DNA of 54,075 nucleotides from CALCTE01 sp045627885. Lineage in GTDB: Bacteria; Bacillota; Clostridia; Oscillospirales; CAG-272. Below are positions 7,674 through 15,382 of the stretch, piece after piece (position 1 is the first letter of the stretch; every line of letters begins with the position of its first letter). The stretch spans positions 1 through 54,075 of the forward strand of contig JAZQOM010000061.1 in assembly GCA_045627885.1 (NCBI GenBank), in the 5' to 3' direction. The notes under the pieces were generated by a model. That model made no database searches and was not told the origin of the DNA. It saw only the letters and a program-made list of their open reading frames with translations. The position numbers and the translations under genes were made by a program.

Positions 7674-8948
7674 ATGAAAGAAATTAAATTTCCGTACGGA
7701 AAAAAGGAACTCAGTTGCTCATTTGATGAAAAAGAGCTCGTCGGAGTATTGGAGTCATCAATAAATCAGTACGAGCCGGAATGCGGAGAGGACGAGCTTG
7801 TTCTCAAAGCGCTTGCCGAACCCGTCGGCTCACCGAAGCTCTCGGAGCTTGCAAAGGGCAAGAAAAAGATAGTCATAATCGCAAGTGACCACACAAGGCC
7901 CGTCCCGAGCAAGAAGATAATTCCGCATATGTTAAAAGAGATACGCAGTACAAATCCCGATGCCGAGATAACCATTCTTATAGCGACGGGATGCCACCGC
8001 GGCACCACCAAAGAAGAGCTCATCGCCAAATTCGGTGAAGATATCGTCAAAAATGAGCATATATACATTCACGACTGCGACGAGCGCGAAATGCTTGTAA
8101 ATATAGGCACGCTCCCGTCGGGCGGCGAATGTGAGATAAACTCAATCGCCTACGACGCAGACCTTCTTGTTTCCGAGGGATTTATTGAGCCGCACTTCTT
8201 TGCGGGCTTCTCGGGCGGCAGAAAGAGCGTTCTCCCCGGAATTGCAGGACGCCGCACGGTTCTTGCAAATCACTGCTCGGAATTCATAGCCGACAATCAC
8301 GCCCGTACGGGAATACTCACCGATAACCCGATTCACAAGGATATGCTTTGGGCGGCAAAGCAGGCAAAGCTTACATTTATTGTAAATGTTGTGCTCAATG
8401 CAGAGAAGAAAGTCATTTTCGCAACGGCAGGCGACTTAGAGCAGGCGCACAAAAAGGGCACGGATTTTCTTTCAAAGCTCTGCGGCGCAAAAGCCATAGA
8501 AGCCGATATTGCCATTTCCACAAACGGAGGATATCCGCTTGACCAGAATGTATATCAGTCCGTCAAGGGAATGACGGCGGCTGAAGCGACGGTACGCAAG
8601 GACGGCGTTATCATTATGATATCGGCATCGGAGGACGGCATCGGCGGCGACAGCCTGTATCATCAGGTAGCGGACGAGCCCGACATAAAAAAGAGTATGG
8701 CGGAGATACTCAGCCACGGCAGAAACGAAACCGTTTCGGACCAATGGGAGGCGCAGATACTTCTTCGCATACTTGCCCGTGCAACGGTAGTATATGTTTC
8801 GCAAATGCCCGATGAGATTGTAGAAAAGATGCACATGATACCGGCGCACTCGATAGAGGAAGCGCTTTGCAAGGCAAAAAAGATAGTCGGCGGCGACTCT
8901 GCGCGCATCGTTGCGATACCCGACGGAATCTCCGTAATGGTTCGCTGA
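7674..8948 (+). CDS. larA: LarA-family nickel-pincer racemase
   Basis: 424 residues of the LarA (DUF2088) family, which uses a nickel-pincer nucleotide to racemise lactate or related 2-hydroxy acids. Active-site residues known from lactobacillal LarA are all present and even share its numbering: Asp72 and Arg75 (SDHTRPVP), His108 (ATGCHRG), His174 (EPHFFAG), Lys184 (GGRKSVLPG, cofactor attachment), His200 (ANHC), Tyr294, Gln295 and Lys298. GGAGGA precedes the ATG. No larB, larC or larE cofactor genes are in the window. Lactate may not be the substrate, as the family contains racemases and epimerases of other hydroxyacids. Confidence 0.85.
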   Translation: MKEIKFPYGKKELSCSFDEKELVGVLESSINQYEPECGEDELVLKALAEPVGSPKLSELAKGKKKIVIIASDHTRPVPSKKIIPHMLKEIRSTNPDAEITILIATGCHRGTTKEELIAKFGEDIVKNEHIYIHDCDEREMLVNIGTLPSGGECEINSIAYDADLLVSEGFIEPHFFAGFSGGRKSVLPGIAGRRTVLANHCSEFIADNHARTGILTDNPIHKDMLWAAKQAKLTFIVNVVLNAEKKVIFATAGDLEQAHKKGTDFLSKLCGAKAIEADIAISTNGGYPLDQNVYQSVKGMTAAEATVRKDGVIIMISASEDGIGGDSLYHQVADEPDIKKSMAEILSHGRNETVSDQWEAQILLRILARATVVYVSQMPDEIVEKMHMIPAHSIEEALCKAKKIVGGDSARIVAIPDGISVMVR

Positions 8949-8957
8949 AGAAAATGT

Positions 8958-8994
8958 AAAAAAAGCGCTCGGATTTTTTCCGAGCGCTTTTTTT
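8958..8994. terminator. Bidirectional terminator between larA and exoA
   Basis: Arms 8958-8973 and 8979-8994 form a perfect 16 bp stem (A-run, GCGCTCGGA, loop TTTTT, TCCGAGCGC, T-run). It has an A-run on the left and a T-run on the right, so it works for both convergent genes. Confidence 0.93.
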
Positions 8995-8997
8995 ATG

Positions 8998-9750
8998 TTA
9001 CAGTTCTATTTCAATTCCAATCGGACAGTGGTCACTCCCGAATACATCGGGATAGATGCACGCGTCCTTAATCTTGTCCGCGATGCGTGACGACACAATA
9101 AAATAGTCGATGCGCCAGCCGACATTTTTAGCTCTTGCTCCGGCTCTGTACGACCACCAGGAGTAAGCCTTTACCTTGTCGGGATAAAGATATCTGAACG
9201 AATCTGTAAATCCCGCAGAAAGCAGCTCGGTCATTTTACCGCGTTCTTCGTATGAGAATCCGGCATTTCCGATGTTTGCCTTCGGATGCTCGAGGTCGAT
9301 TTCCTCGTGCGCGACATTGAGGTCGCCGCAGTAGATTACGGGTTTATTCGCATCGAGCTTTTTAAGATATCCACGCAAGTCGTCTTCAAATTCCATTCTG
9401 TAAGAAAGTCTTGCAAGCTCCGGCTGTGCATTCGGAACATAGCAGTTCACCATGTAAAATTTGTCGAATTCCGCAGTAATTACTCTGCCCTCGTCAGTAT
9501 GCTTTCCGTCGATGCCGAAGCAGATGGAAACGGGGGAGCGCTTTGTAAAGGTCAGCGTACCGGAATATCCTTTTTTCTCCGCGCTGTTCCATATCTGCTC
9601 ATAGCCGGCGGTAAAAAACTCCGCCTGCTCCTTTTGCATCTTTGTTTCCTGAACGCAGAAGATATCCGCGTCCGCTTTGTCAAAGAAATCGAAAAAGCCT
9701 TTTGAAGCGCAGGCACGAAGCCCGTTTACATTCCACGAAATTATCTTCAC
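8998..9750 (-). CDS. exoA: Exodeoxyribonuclease III / AP endonuclease
   Basis: 250 residues, the usual length for ExoA/Xth. It repairs abasic sites and removes 3' blocks from DNA. Visible motifs: MKIISWNVNGLRA at the N-terminus, metal ligand Glu35 in CVQETKMQ, the GDLNVAH loop near residue 142, WWSYR near 199-203, and the catalytic GSDHCPI near 238-244. The start is GTG and overlaps the metH stop codon by 4 bp (GTGA), so the gene is translationally coupled to metH, an uncommon partnership. It ends at a shared bidirectional terminator with larA. Confidence 0.93.
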   Translation of the reverse strand: MKIISWNVNGLRACASKGFFDFFDKADADIFCVQETKMQKEQAEFFTAGYEQIWNSAEKKGYSGTLTFTKRSPVSICFGIDGKHTDEGRVITAEFDKFYMVNCYVPNAQPELARLSYRMEFEDDLRGYLKKLDANKPVIYCGDLNVAHEEIDLEHPKANIGNAGFSYEERGKMTELLSAGFTDSFRYLYPDKVKAYSWWSYRAGARAKNVGWRIDYFIVSSRIADKIKDACIYPDVFGSDHCPIGIEIEL

Positions 9751-12107
9751 TTTGCAAATACTCCGTCTGCAATCTTAACCGCGCCTATCGCGTCCTTTGC
9801 ATAGAAATCCGCGCCCATTCTTTCGGCGTGCTCGGGAGAAAGCACTGCGCCGCCGACCATAACCTTTATGTCCGGAGCGGCTTCTTTAAGCGCTTTTACC
9901 GTATCCGCCATAGCGGGAACAGTCGTTGTCATAAGAGCGGAGAGCCCGACGAGCTTAACATTTTCTCTCACAGCCATTTCTGTAATCGCATCGGCGGCAA
10001 CATCCTTGCCCATGTCAATAACCTCATAGCCGTAGTTGGAGAGCAGAGCCTTAACGATATTTTTGCCCAAATCGTGAACATCGCCCTTTACGGTTGCGAT
10101 AATAATTTTGCCTTTTGAGCATTCTTTTGCTCCGCTTTGCTTCATGGCTTCTTTTATCTTAGAGAAAGCCGCATCGGAAGCGTCGGCAGCCGTCAAAAGC
10201 TCGGGTAAGAAAATTTTTCCGCTCTCAAAGCTTTCGCCCACCGTGTTGAGCGCGGGAACGATATCATCGTTAATTATCGCATCGGGAGCTTTCGATTCAA
10301 GCAGAGCCGTTGCAAGCTCCGCTGCTCTTTCGGCAAGACCTTTTTCTATCGCTTCCGAAAGAGTGTCCGCGGCTTTGCTGCAGCTTTCACCCGAGCAGTC
10401 CGCGATGTATCTTTCGCAGTTTTTGTCATATCCGAACAGCGCCATGTGCACAAGATATGCGCTTCTCACCTCTTGAGAGAGAGGATTCATAATGGCGGCG
10501 GAGAGTCCCATCGAAAGCGCTTCGGACAGGAATCCGGCAGTCACGGTATCTCTCTTTGGGAGACCGAAGCTTATGTTGGAAATACCGAGAACGGTGTTTG
10601 TGCCGAATTTTGCGCTTATTTCTTTCATCGCGCCGAGCGTTACCGCCGCGGCGTCTGCGCCTGATGCCGCGGACATCGTAAGCGTATCGAATACGATGTT
10701 CTTTTTTGCGATACCGCAGGCTTCCGCGACCTTGATTATTCTCGACGCAATTTTCACTCTGCCCTCAACGGTATCGGGAATTCCCTTTTCGTCCATAGTC
10801 AGGGCGACGAGAACGCCGCCGTATTTTTTAACAAGCGGCAGAACGCCGAGGAGTGACTCCTTTGAGCCGTTAACCGAGTTCACCATCGGCAGTCCGTTGT
10901 AGGAGCGGAGCGCCGCTTCCATGGCGCCCATATCGGCGGTGTCAATCTGGAGAGGGAGCCTGCAAGCCGTCTGAACGGCATCAATGGTGTTTTTAAGAAC
11001 GAGCTTTTCGTCGATATCCGGAATACCGACATTTACATCGAGAATATCCGCGCCCGCCGTTTCCTCGGCAAGAGCCTCATCTACTACAAATCCGGTATCG
11101 CCGACTCTCAGAGCCGCTTTCAGCTTTGCTTTTCCGGTGGGATTTATGCGTTCGCCTATCATAACGGGCTTTTTGCCGATAACCGCAATTTTGTTATACG
11201 ATGTGACGGCGCAGATTCCCTTGTCCGTAAGCTTTGTCGGTGCCGTGTGAGCGCACGAGCCGTAAGCCGAAGAAATATGGTCGGGAGTTGTGCCGCAACA
11301 GCCGCCGATAATCTGTGCGCCTGCGGCGATGATGTCAGCCATAGCATAGCCGTATTCGGTCGGCGTCATGCTGTACTTTGTCGCGCCCGATTCGTCCGTT
11401 TCGGGAAGTCCGGCGTTGGGATTTGCGATAAGCGGAACCGAAGTGCAGGCGGCAAGGCGCGAAACAAGAGCCTTTGCCTTTTCGGGGCCGCAACCGCAGT
11501 TTATACCTATTGCGGCGGCGCCCATTCCCTCGGCGAATGCCGCAAAGCATTCGGGACTTGCGCCGCACAGCAGCTTTTCGTTTTCGTCAAAGGTGCAGGT
11601 AATGAATATCGGCTTGTTGCAGCATTCCTTTGCCGCAATAACCGCCGCCTTGATTTCTCTCAAATCGCTCATCGTCTCAATGAGAATCAAATCCGCATCG
11701 TCACAGCCTGCCGATATCGTCTCCTTGAAGCAATCTATTGCTTCTTCGTAGTCAAGCTCCCCGAAGGGCTTTATTATTTTGCCCAAAGGGCCGATGTCAA
11801 GCGCGATATAGCCCTTCTTTCCGGATTCGTCAATAGCCTGCTTTGCAACGCCGACTGCCGCTTTCACGACATCGGCGATGGGATATCCTATTGCTTCGGC
11901 CTTAAATCTGTTTGCGGAAAAGGTATTGGTTTTGATGATGTCCGCGCCTGCGCGCAGATAGCTTTTGTGCAGTCTCAAAACGGTGTTCGGACGCTCGATG
12001 TTAAACGCTTCGCCGAGCTTTCCGACGGGAAGTCCGTATTTCTGGAGCATAGTGCCGGTAGCGCCGTCAAAAAACAGTGGGCGCGCATTCAGAATTGCGA
12101 AATCCAT
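9747..12107 (-). CDS. metH: Cobalamin-dependent methionine synthase, short form
   Basis: About 786 residues. Domain order: homocysteine-binding barrel (1-290) with zinc cysteines in GINCGCG and GGCCGTT; pterin-binding domain (about 310-560, GERINPTGK, DVNVGIPDID, NSVNG); B12 cap and Rossmann domain (from about 575) with the cobalamin His in DVHDLGKN near 680. It transfers a methyl group from methyl-THF to homocysteine. The C-terminal SAM-binding reactivation domain of the roughly 1,200-residue E. coli enzyme is absent, as in many anaerobes. The ATG at 12107 has AAGGTGG at ideal spacing; an in-frame ATG at 12113 is too close. The metF stop lies 13 bp upstream. Confidence 0.93.
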   Translation of the reverse strand: MDFAILNARPLFFDGATGTMLQKYGLPVGKLGEAFNIERPNTVLRLHKSYLRAGADIIKTNTFSANRFKAEAIGYPIADVVKAAVGVAKQAIDESGKKGYIALDIGPLGKIIKPFGELDYEEAIDCFKETISAGCDDADLILIETMSDLREIKAAVIAAKECCNKPIFITCTFDENEKLLCGASPECFAAFAEGMGAAAIGINCGCGPEKAKALVSRLAACTSVPLIANPNAGLPETDESGATKYSMTPTEYGYAMADIIAAGAQIIGGCCGTTPDHISSAYGSCAHTAPTKLTDKGICAVTSYNKIAVIGKKPVMIGERINPTGKAKLKAALRVGDTGFVVDEALAEETAGADILDVNVGIPDIDEKLVLKNTIDAVQTACRLPLQIDTADMGAMEAALRSYNGLPMVNSVNGSKESLLGVLPLVKKYGGVLVALTMDEKGIPDTVEGRVKIASRIIKVAEACGIAKKNIVFDTLTMSAASGADAAAVTLGAMKEISAKFGTNTVLGISNISFGLPKRDTVTAGFLSEALSMGLSAAIMNPLSQEVRSAYLVHMALFGYDKNCERYIADCSGESCSKAADTLSEAIEKGLAERAAELATALLESKAPDAIINDDIVPALNTVGESFESGKIFLPELLTAADASDAAFSKIKEAMKQSGAKECSKGKIIIATVKGDVHDLGKNIVKALLSNYGYEVIDMGKDVAADAITEMAVRENVKLVGLSALMTTTVPAMADTVKALKEAAPDIKVMVGGAVLSPEHAERMGADFYAKDAIGAVKIADGVFAK

Positions 12108-12119
12108 ATTCATACCACC

Positions 12120-12980
12120 TTATCTTTCAAGTATTCCGGAGAGATTTTTAACTATATATTCGGCAGTTGAGGGCTTGTTCATCGTGTATACATGAATAGC
12201 CTTTACGCCGTTTGCGACGAGGTCGGAAATTTGAGAGCAGGCATAGATAAGTCCCGCTTCTCTCATGCTGTCGGGATTTGACGCATACTTGTCGATAATC
12301 ACCTTAAGCTTCGGAGGGAGCTGACAGCCGGACATGGCACAGCTTCTCTCGACCTGCTTTGCGTTGAGGATGGGCATTATACCGGCTACGACGGGAGTGT
12401 TAATGCCCGCCTTGAGGGCTCTGTATAAGAAGCCGTAGAGCACATCGTTGTCAAAGAACATCTGCGTTGTAAGAAAATCGCATCCGCATTCGACCTTGCG
12501 CTTCAGGTTGTCCATATCGGCTTCTCTGCTCGAAGCCTCGGGATGCCCTTCGGGATAGCACGCCGCGCCTATGCAGAGCGACGGATTTTTGTTTTTCAAG
12601 TAGGATATAAGCTCGTTTGCGTGGGAGAAAGCGCGTTCTTCGGCTTCCGGCAGAATATCGCCGCGGAGCGCAAGCACATTTTCTATTCCGTATTCGGAAA
12701 GAGAGTCAAGCACGCGGTCGATGTGAGCGACCGAGGAATTGACGCAGGTAAGATGCGCTATTGAGGGAATACCGCATTCGGAAAGCAGCTTTGCCACTTT
12801 TGCGGTATATTCGGATGTGCCGCCGCCGGCTCCGTAAGTCACACTCATAAAATCGGGGCGGAGCTTTGCAAGCTCCCTGCAAGCATTTGCCACAGAGTCG
12901 AATTTTGAGCTTTCCTTGGGAGGGAAGACCTCAAACGATAAGGTAACTCCGTTTCCCTTAAGCATTTCCGTAATTTTCAT
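12120..12980 (-). CDS. metF: 5,10-methylenetetrahydrofolate reductase
   Basis: 286 residues, the bacterial MetF length with no eukaryotic regulatory domain. It reduces methylene-THF to methyl-THF, the methyl donor for MetH just downstream. Family motifs: SFEVFPPKE near residues 15-23, FMSVTYGAGGGT near 44-55, LALRGD near 103-108, GAACYPEGHPE near 137-147, and FLTTQMFFD near 168-176. It is first in the minus-strand unit metF-metH-exoA. A sigma-A promoter lies about 100 bp upstream, and the leader can form a small hairpin (13005-13030) but no recognised riboswitch. Confidence 0.95.
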   Translation of the reverse strand: MKITEMLKGNGVTLSFEVFPPKESSKFDSVANACRELAKLRPDFMSVTYGAGGGTSEYTAKVAKLLSECGIPSIAHLTCVNSSVAHIDRVLDSLSEYGIENVLALRGDILPEAEERAFSHANELISYLKNKNPSLCIGAACYPEGHPEASSREADMDNLKRKVECGCDFLTTQMFFDNDVLYGFLYRALKAGINTPVVAGIMPILNAKQVERSCAMSGCQLPPKLKVIIDKYASNPDSMREAGLIYACSQISDLVANGVKAIHVYTMNKPSTAEYIVKNLSGILER

Positions 12981-13078
12981 AAGTCGTACCTCTTTTTAAG
13001 TAATGCGGAATCCGATTTTTTCGTTTCCGCCGAAATAAGCAGATGCAGATAAACTTAAAGACTATAATATTACATAAT

Positions 13079-13107
13079 ATTCTATCACAATATAAAACCG
13101 TTTGCAA
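13079..13107 (-). promoter_or_regulatory. Promoter of metF-metH-exoA
   Basis: Minus-strand TTGCAA (13107-13102), a 17 bp spacer ending TGTGA, and TAGAAT (13084-13079). The leader is about 90 nt and contains an imperfect stem (GCGGAA with TTCCGC, inner CGA with TCG, 13005-13030) that is not followed by a T-run. Confidence 0.7.
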
Positions 13108-13137
13108 TATTTATTCTCCCATATTATACTAAAATTC

Positions 13138-13167
13138 TTGACAAAACGCGTATAATGTGCGTATAAT
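13138..13167 (+). promoter_or_regulatory. Promoter of aspartokinase gene with duplicated -10
   Basis: TTGACA (13138-13143) and TATAAT (13162-13167) are separated by 18 bp. An 11 bp unit GCGTATAATGT occurs twice in tandem (13148-13158 and 13159-13169), giving a second TATAAT at 13151-13156 that is too close to the -35 to pair with it. Confidence 0.75.
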
Positions 13168-13196
13168 GTACTGAATTTATATGTTTCGGAGGAATT

Positions 13197-14531
13197 ATGT
13201 CATTCGTCAAGATTGCAAAATTCGGCGGAAGCTCACTTGCCGATGCCGCACAGTTCAGAAAAGTAATAGATATCATAGAGCGTGACAGCTCGATAAAATA
13301 TGTTGTTCCGTCTGCCCCGGGCAAGAGATTTTCGGGCGATATAAAAGTGACCGATATGCTTTTGGATTGCTACGAAAAAGTCCTTGCCAAAGAGGATTTT
13401 ACCGACGCGCTCGACAAAATCAAGGCAAGATATGATTCGATAATAAAAGAGCTTGGCATTGATGTATCACTCGACGAAGAGTTTGAGCGCATCTGCTACG
13501 CCCTCAAGTCAATGGCGGGCAGAGACTATATCGCAAGCCGCGGCGAATATCTTTGCGGCATAGTGCTTGCGAAATGCCTCGGCTTTGAGTTTGTTGACGC
13601 GGCTTCCGTGGTAAGATTCAAGGACGACGGCAGCCTCGATTCCGAGCTCACTAACAGACTTGTCGCAAAAACGCTTGCAAAGAGCGGCAACGCCGTCATT
13701 CCCGGATTTTACGGTTCTATGCCCAACGATACCATAAAAACATTTTCGAGAGGCGGAAGCGATATCACGGGCTCCATCGTCGCAAGAGCGGTCAACGCAT
13801 CGCTTTACGAGAATTGGACTGATGTTTCCGGCTTTATGGCAGCCGACCCGCGCATAGTCGAAAATCCCAAGTCGATATCCGTCATAACATACAGAGAGCT
13901 TCGCGAGCTTTCGTATATGGGCGCGACCGTGCTCCATGAGGACAGTATTTTCCCCGTAAGCAGAGCGGGCATTCCGATAAACATAAGAAATACCAACTGC
14001 CCCGACGATAAGGGCACAATGATAGTCGAGCGCATTGACGAAAACAAAGATAACGATATGATAATCACCGGAATTGCCGGAAGAAAGAATTTTGCCGTCG
14101 TCAACATAGAAAAAGAGCGTATGCACTTCGACCTTGCATTTATGGCGAGAACCTTCGAGCTTTTCAAGCGCTACGGAATATCCATAGAGCATGTTCCGAC
14201 GGGCATCGATACCATGAGCATCATCGTCGAGGAAAATGAAAGATATATTTCGAACGAAAAGGCGCTTATCTGCGAAATAGGCGATAAGCTTTCTCCCGAC
14301 CTTGTCACGGTCGAGCACGATATAGCACTCATAGCCGTTGTCGGCAGAGGCATGAAGAGCAAGCCCGGAACTGCGGCAAAGGTATTCAGCGCCGCCGCCA
14401 AAGCCGGCATCAGTATAAGAATGATAGACCAGGGAAGCAGTGAGCTCAACATCATCATAGGCGTTGACGGAAAGAACTTTGAAACCGCGATAAAGTCTAT
14501 TTACGACGAATTCGCAGAAGCGGCAAAATGA
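13197..14531 (+). CDS. Aspartate kinase
   Basis: 444 residues. The catalytic domain (1 to about 290) opens with KIAKFGGSSLAD and contains RGGSDITGSIVA near residues 183-194 and WTDVSGFMAADPR near 208-220. Two C-terminal ACT domains (about 300-370 and 375-444) suggest allosteric control by amino acids. The enzyme phosphorylates aspartate, the first step to lysine, threonine, methionine and meso-diaminopimelate. GGAGGAATT precedes the ATG. The last bases overlap the NlpC/P60 gene as ATGA, implying coupled translation. Which paralogue this is (lysC, dapG or yclM type) cannot be settled here. Confidence 0.93.
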   Translation: MSFVKIAKFGGSSLADAAQFRKVIDIIERDSSIKYVVPSAPGKRFSGDIKVTDMLLDCYEKVLAKEDFTDALDKIKARYDSIIKELGIDVSLDEEFERICYALKSMAGRDYIASRGEYLCGIVLAKCLGFEFVDAASVVRFKDDGSLDSELTNRLVAKTLAKSGNAVIPGFYGSMPNDTIKTFSRGGSDITGSIVARAVNASLYENWTDVSGFMAADPRIVENPKSISVITYRELRELSYMGATVLHEDSIFPVSRAGIPINIRNTNCPDDKGTMIVERIDENKDNDMIITGIAGRKNFAVVNIEKERMHFDLAFMARTFELFKRYGISIEHVPTGIDTMSIIVEENERYISNEKALICEIGDKLSPDLVTVEHDIALIAVVGRGMKSKPGTAAKVFSAAAKAGISIRMIDQGSSELNIIIGVDGKNFETAIKSIYDEFAEAAK

Positions 14532-15292
14532 CGGTAAATAAGCCATTGGTAAAGCTCTATGAGCGCGACGGCTTTGAACTTCCGACCGACGAGCTTTTGT
14601 ACGGCTGGAATGTAAGACCGCTTTCCGTGACGGATAAATATGCTTATATAGGTACGCCGATGAATTATTCGGGATACGCCTATATTAAGGATTTCACGGG
14701 CAAGACATACGAAGCCGACAGTATAGTCACGGCGGCGTGCACCGGAGCATACGCGAAGCCGACTTTTAAGGATAGCGAGCTTTTTGTTCTGTTTATGGGA
14801 AGCAGACTGAAACTCACCGGTAACACAGACGGCATATTTTCGGAGGTCGAGGGCGTAGACGGAGAGCGTTTTTTCGTACATACGGGCTCGATAGAGAGAA
14901 TAAAAGAGGAGTTTGACGCGGCAAAGCTCGTAAAAACCGCCAAAAAGCTGCTCGGAGCGCCGTATAAATGGGGCGGCAAGACCGTTCTCGGAATAGATTG
15001 CTCCGGCTTTGTCGCAATGTGCTACTATATGTGCGGAATAGAGATATACAGAGACTCCGACCCCGATAAGACACCTTGCTTTATAAAAGTCGGACTTTCG
15101 GAGCTTATGCCCGGAGATGCCGTGTACCTCAAAGGTCATGTCGGTATGTACGCGGGCGGCGGAAGGATAGTCCACGCGTCGTGGACACAGGGCAGAGTTG
15201 TCCATTCTTCTGTCGAAGAATTCATCTCTTCGGGCGATTTCGTATGCGCTTGCAGATACGCAAATCGGCAAGAATATACATACAATGCATAA
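14528..15292 (+). CDS. NlpC/P60 cysteine peptidase without a signal peptide
   Basis: 254 residues. The first about 130 look like SH3-type beta domains. The NlpC/P60 domain runs from about 135 to 245, with nucleophile Cys in GIDCSGFV, the catalytic His in KGHVGMYAG, and a further polar residue region at IVHASW. Members cut peptidoglycan stem peptides, often D-Glu to diaminopimelate bonds. No signal sequence is seen, so it may act in the cytoplasm on recycled muropeptides like YkfC. It starts inside the aspartokinase stop (4 bp overlap), linking it to the pathway that makes diaminopimelate. Substrate is inferred. Confidence 0.85.
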   Translation: MTVNKPLVKLYERDGFELPTDELLYGWNVRPLSVTDKYAYIGTPMNYSGYAYIKDFTGKTYEADSIVTAACTGAYAKPTFKDSELFVLFMGSRLKLTGNTDGIFSEVEGVDGERFFVHTGSIERIKEEFDAAKLVKTAKKLLGAPYKWGGKTVLGIDCSGFVAMCYYMCGIEIYRDSDPDKTPCFIKVGLSELMPGDAVYLKGHVGMYAGGGRIVHASWTQGRVVHSSVEEFISSGDFVCACRYANRQEYTYNA

Positions 15293-15310
15293 ATGAAAAA
15301 AGCGCGGGTA

Positions 15311-15340
15311 TTGACACATTTGGGTAAAATGTGATATAAT
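15311..15340 (+). promoter_or_regulatory. Promoter of the M23 gene with internal palindrome
   Basis: TTGACA (15311-15316) and TATAAT (15335-15340) with an 18 bp spacer ending TGTGA. Within it lies an inverted repeat CACATTT-GGGTA-AAATGTG (15315-15333), which could be an operator. Confidence 0.75.
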
Positions 15341-15382
15341 ACTCACGCTTTAACTGTATATTTTGGCGAAAGGAGGTATGTT

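Noticed and set aside
11247..12170. 307-codon open frame on the plus strand opposite metH
   Set aside because: It is antisense to a strongly conserved enzyme, has no ribosome site, and its translation is rich in Cys, Arg and Gly like other shadow frames.
13509..14546. 345-codon open frame opposite the aspartokinase gene
   Set aside because: A codon-bias shadow: no family resemblance, no ribosome site, and full overlap with a well-supported gene.
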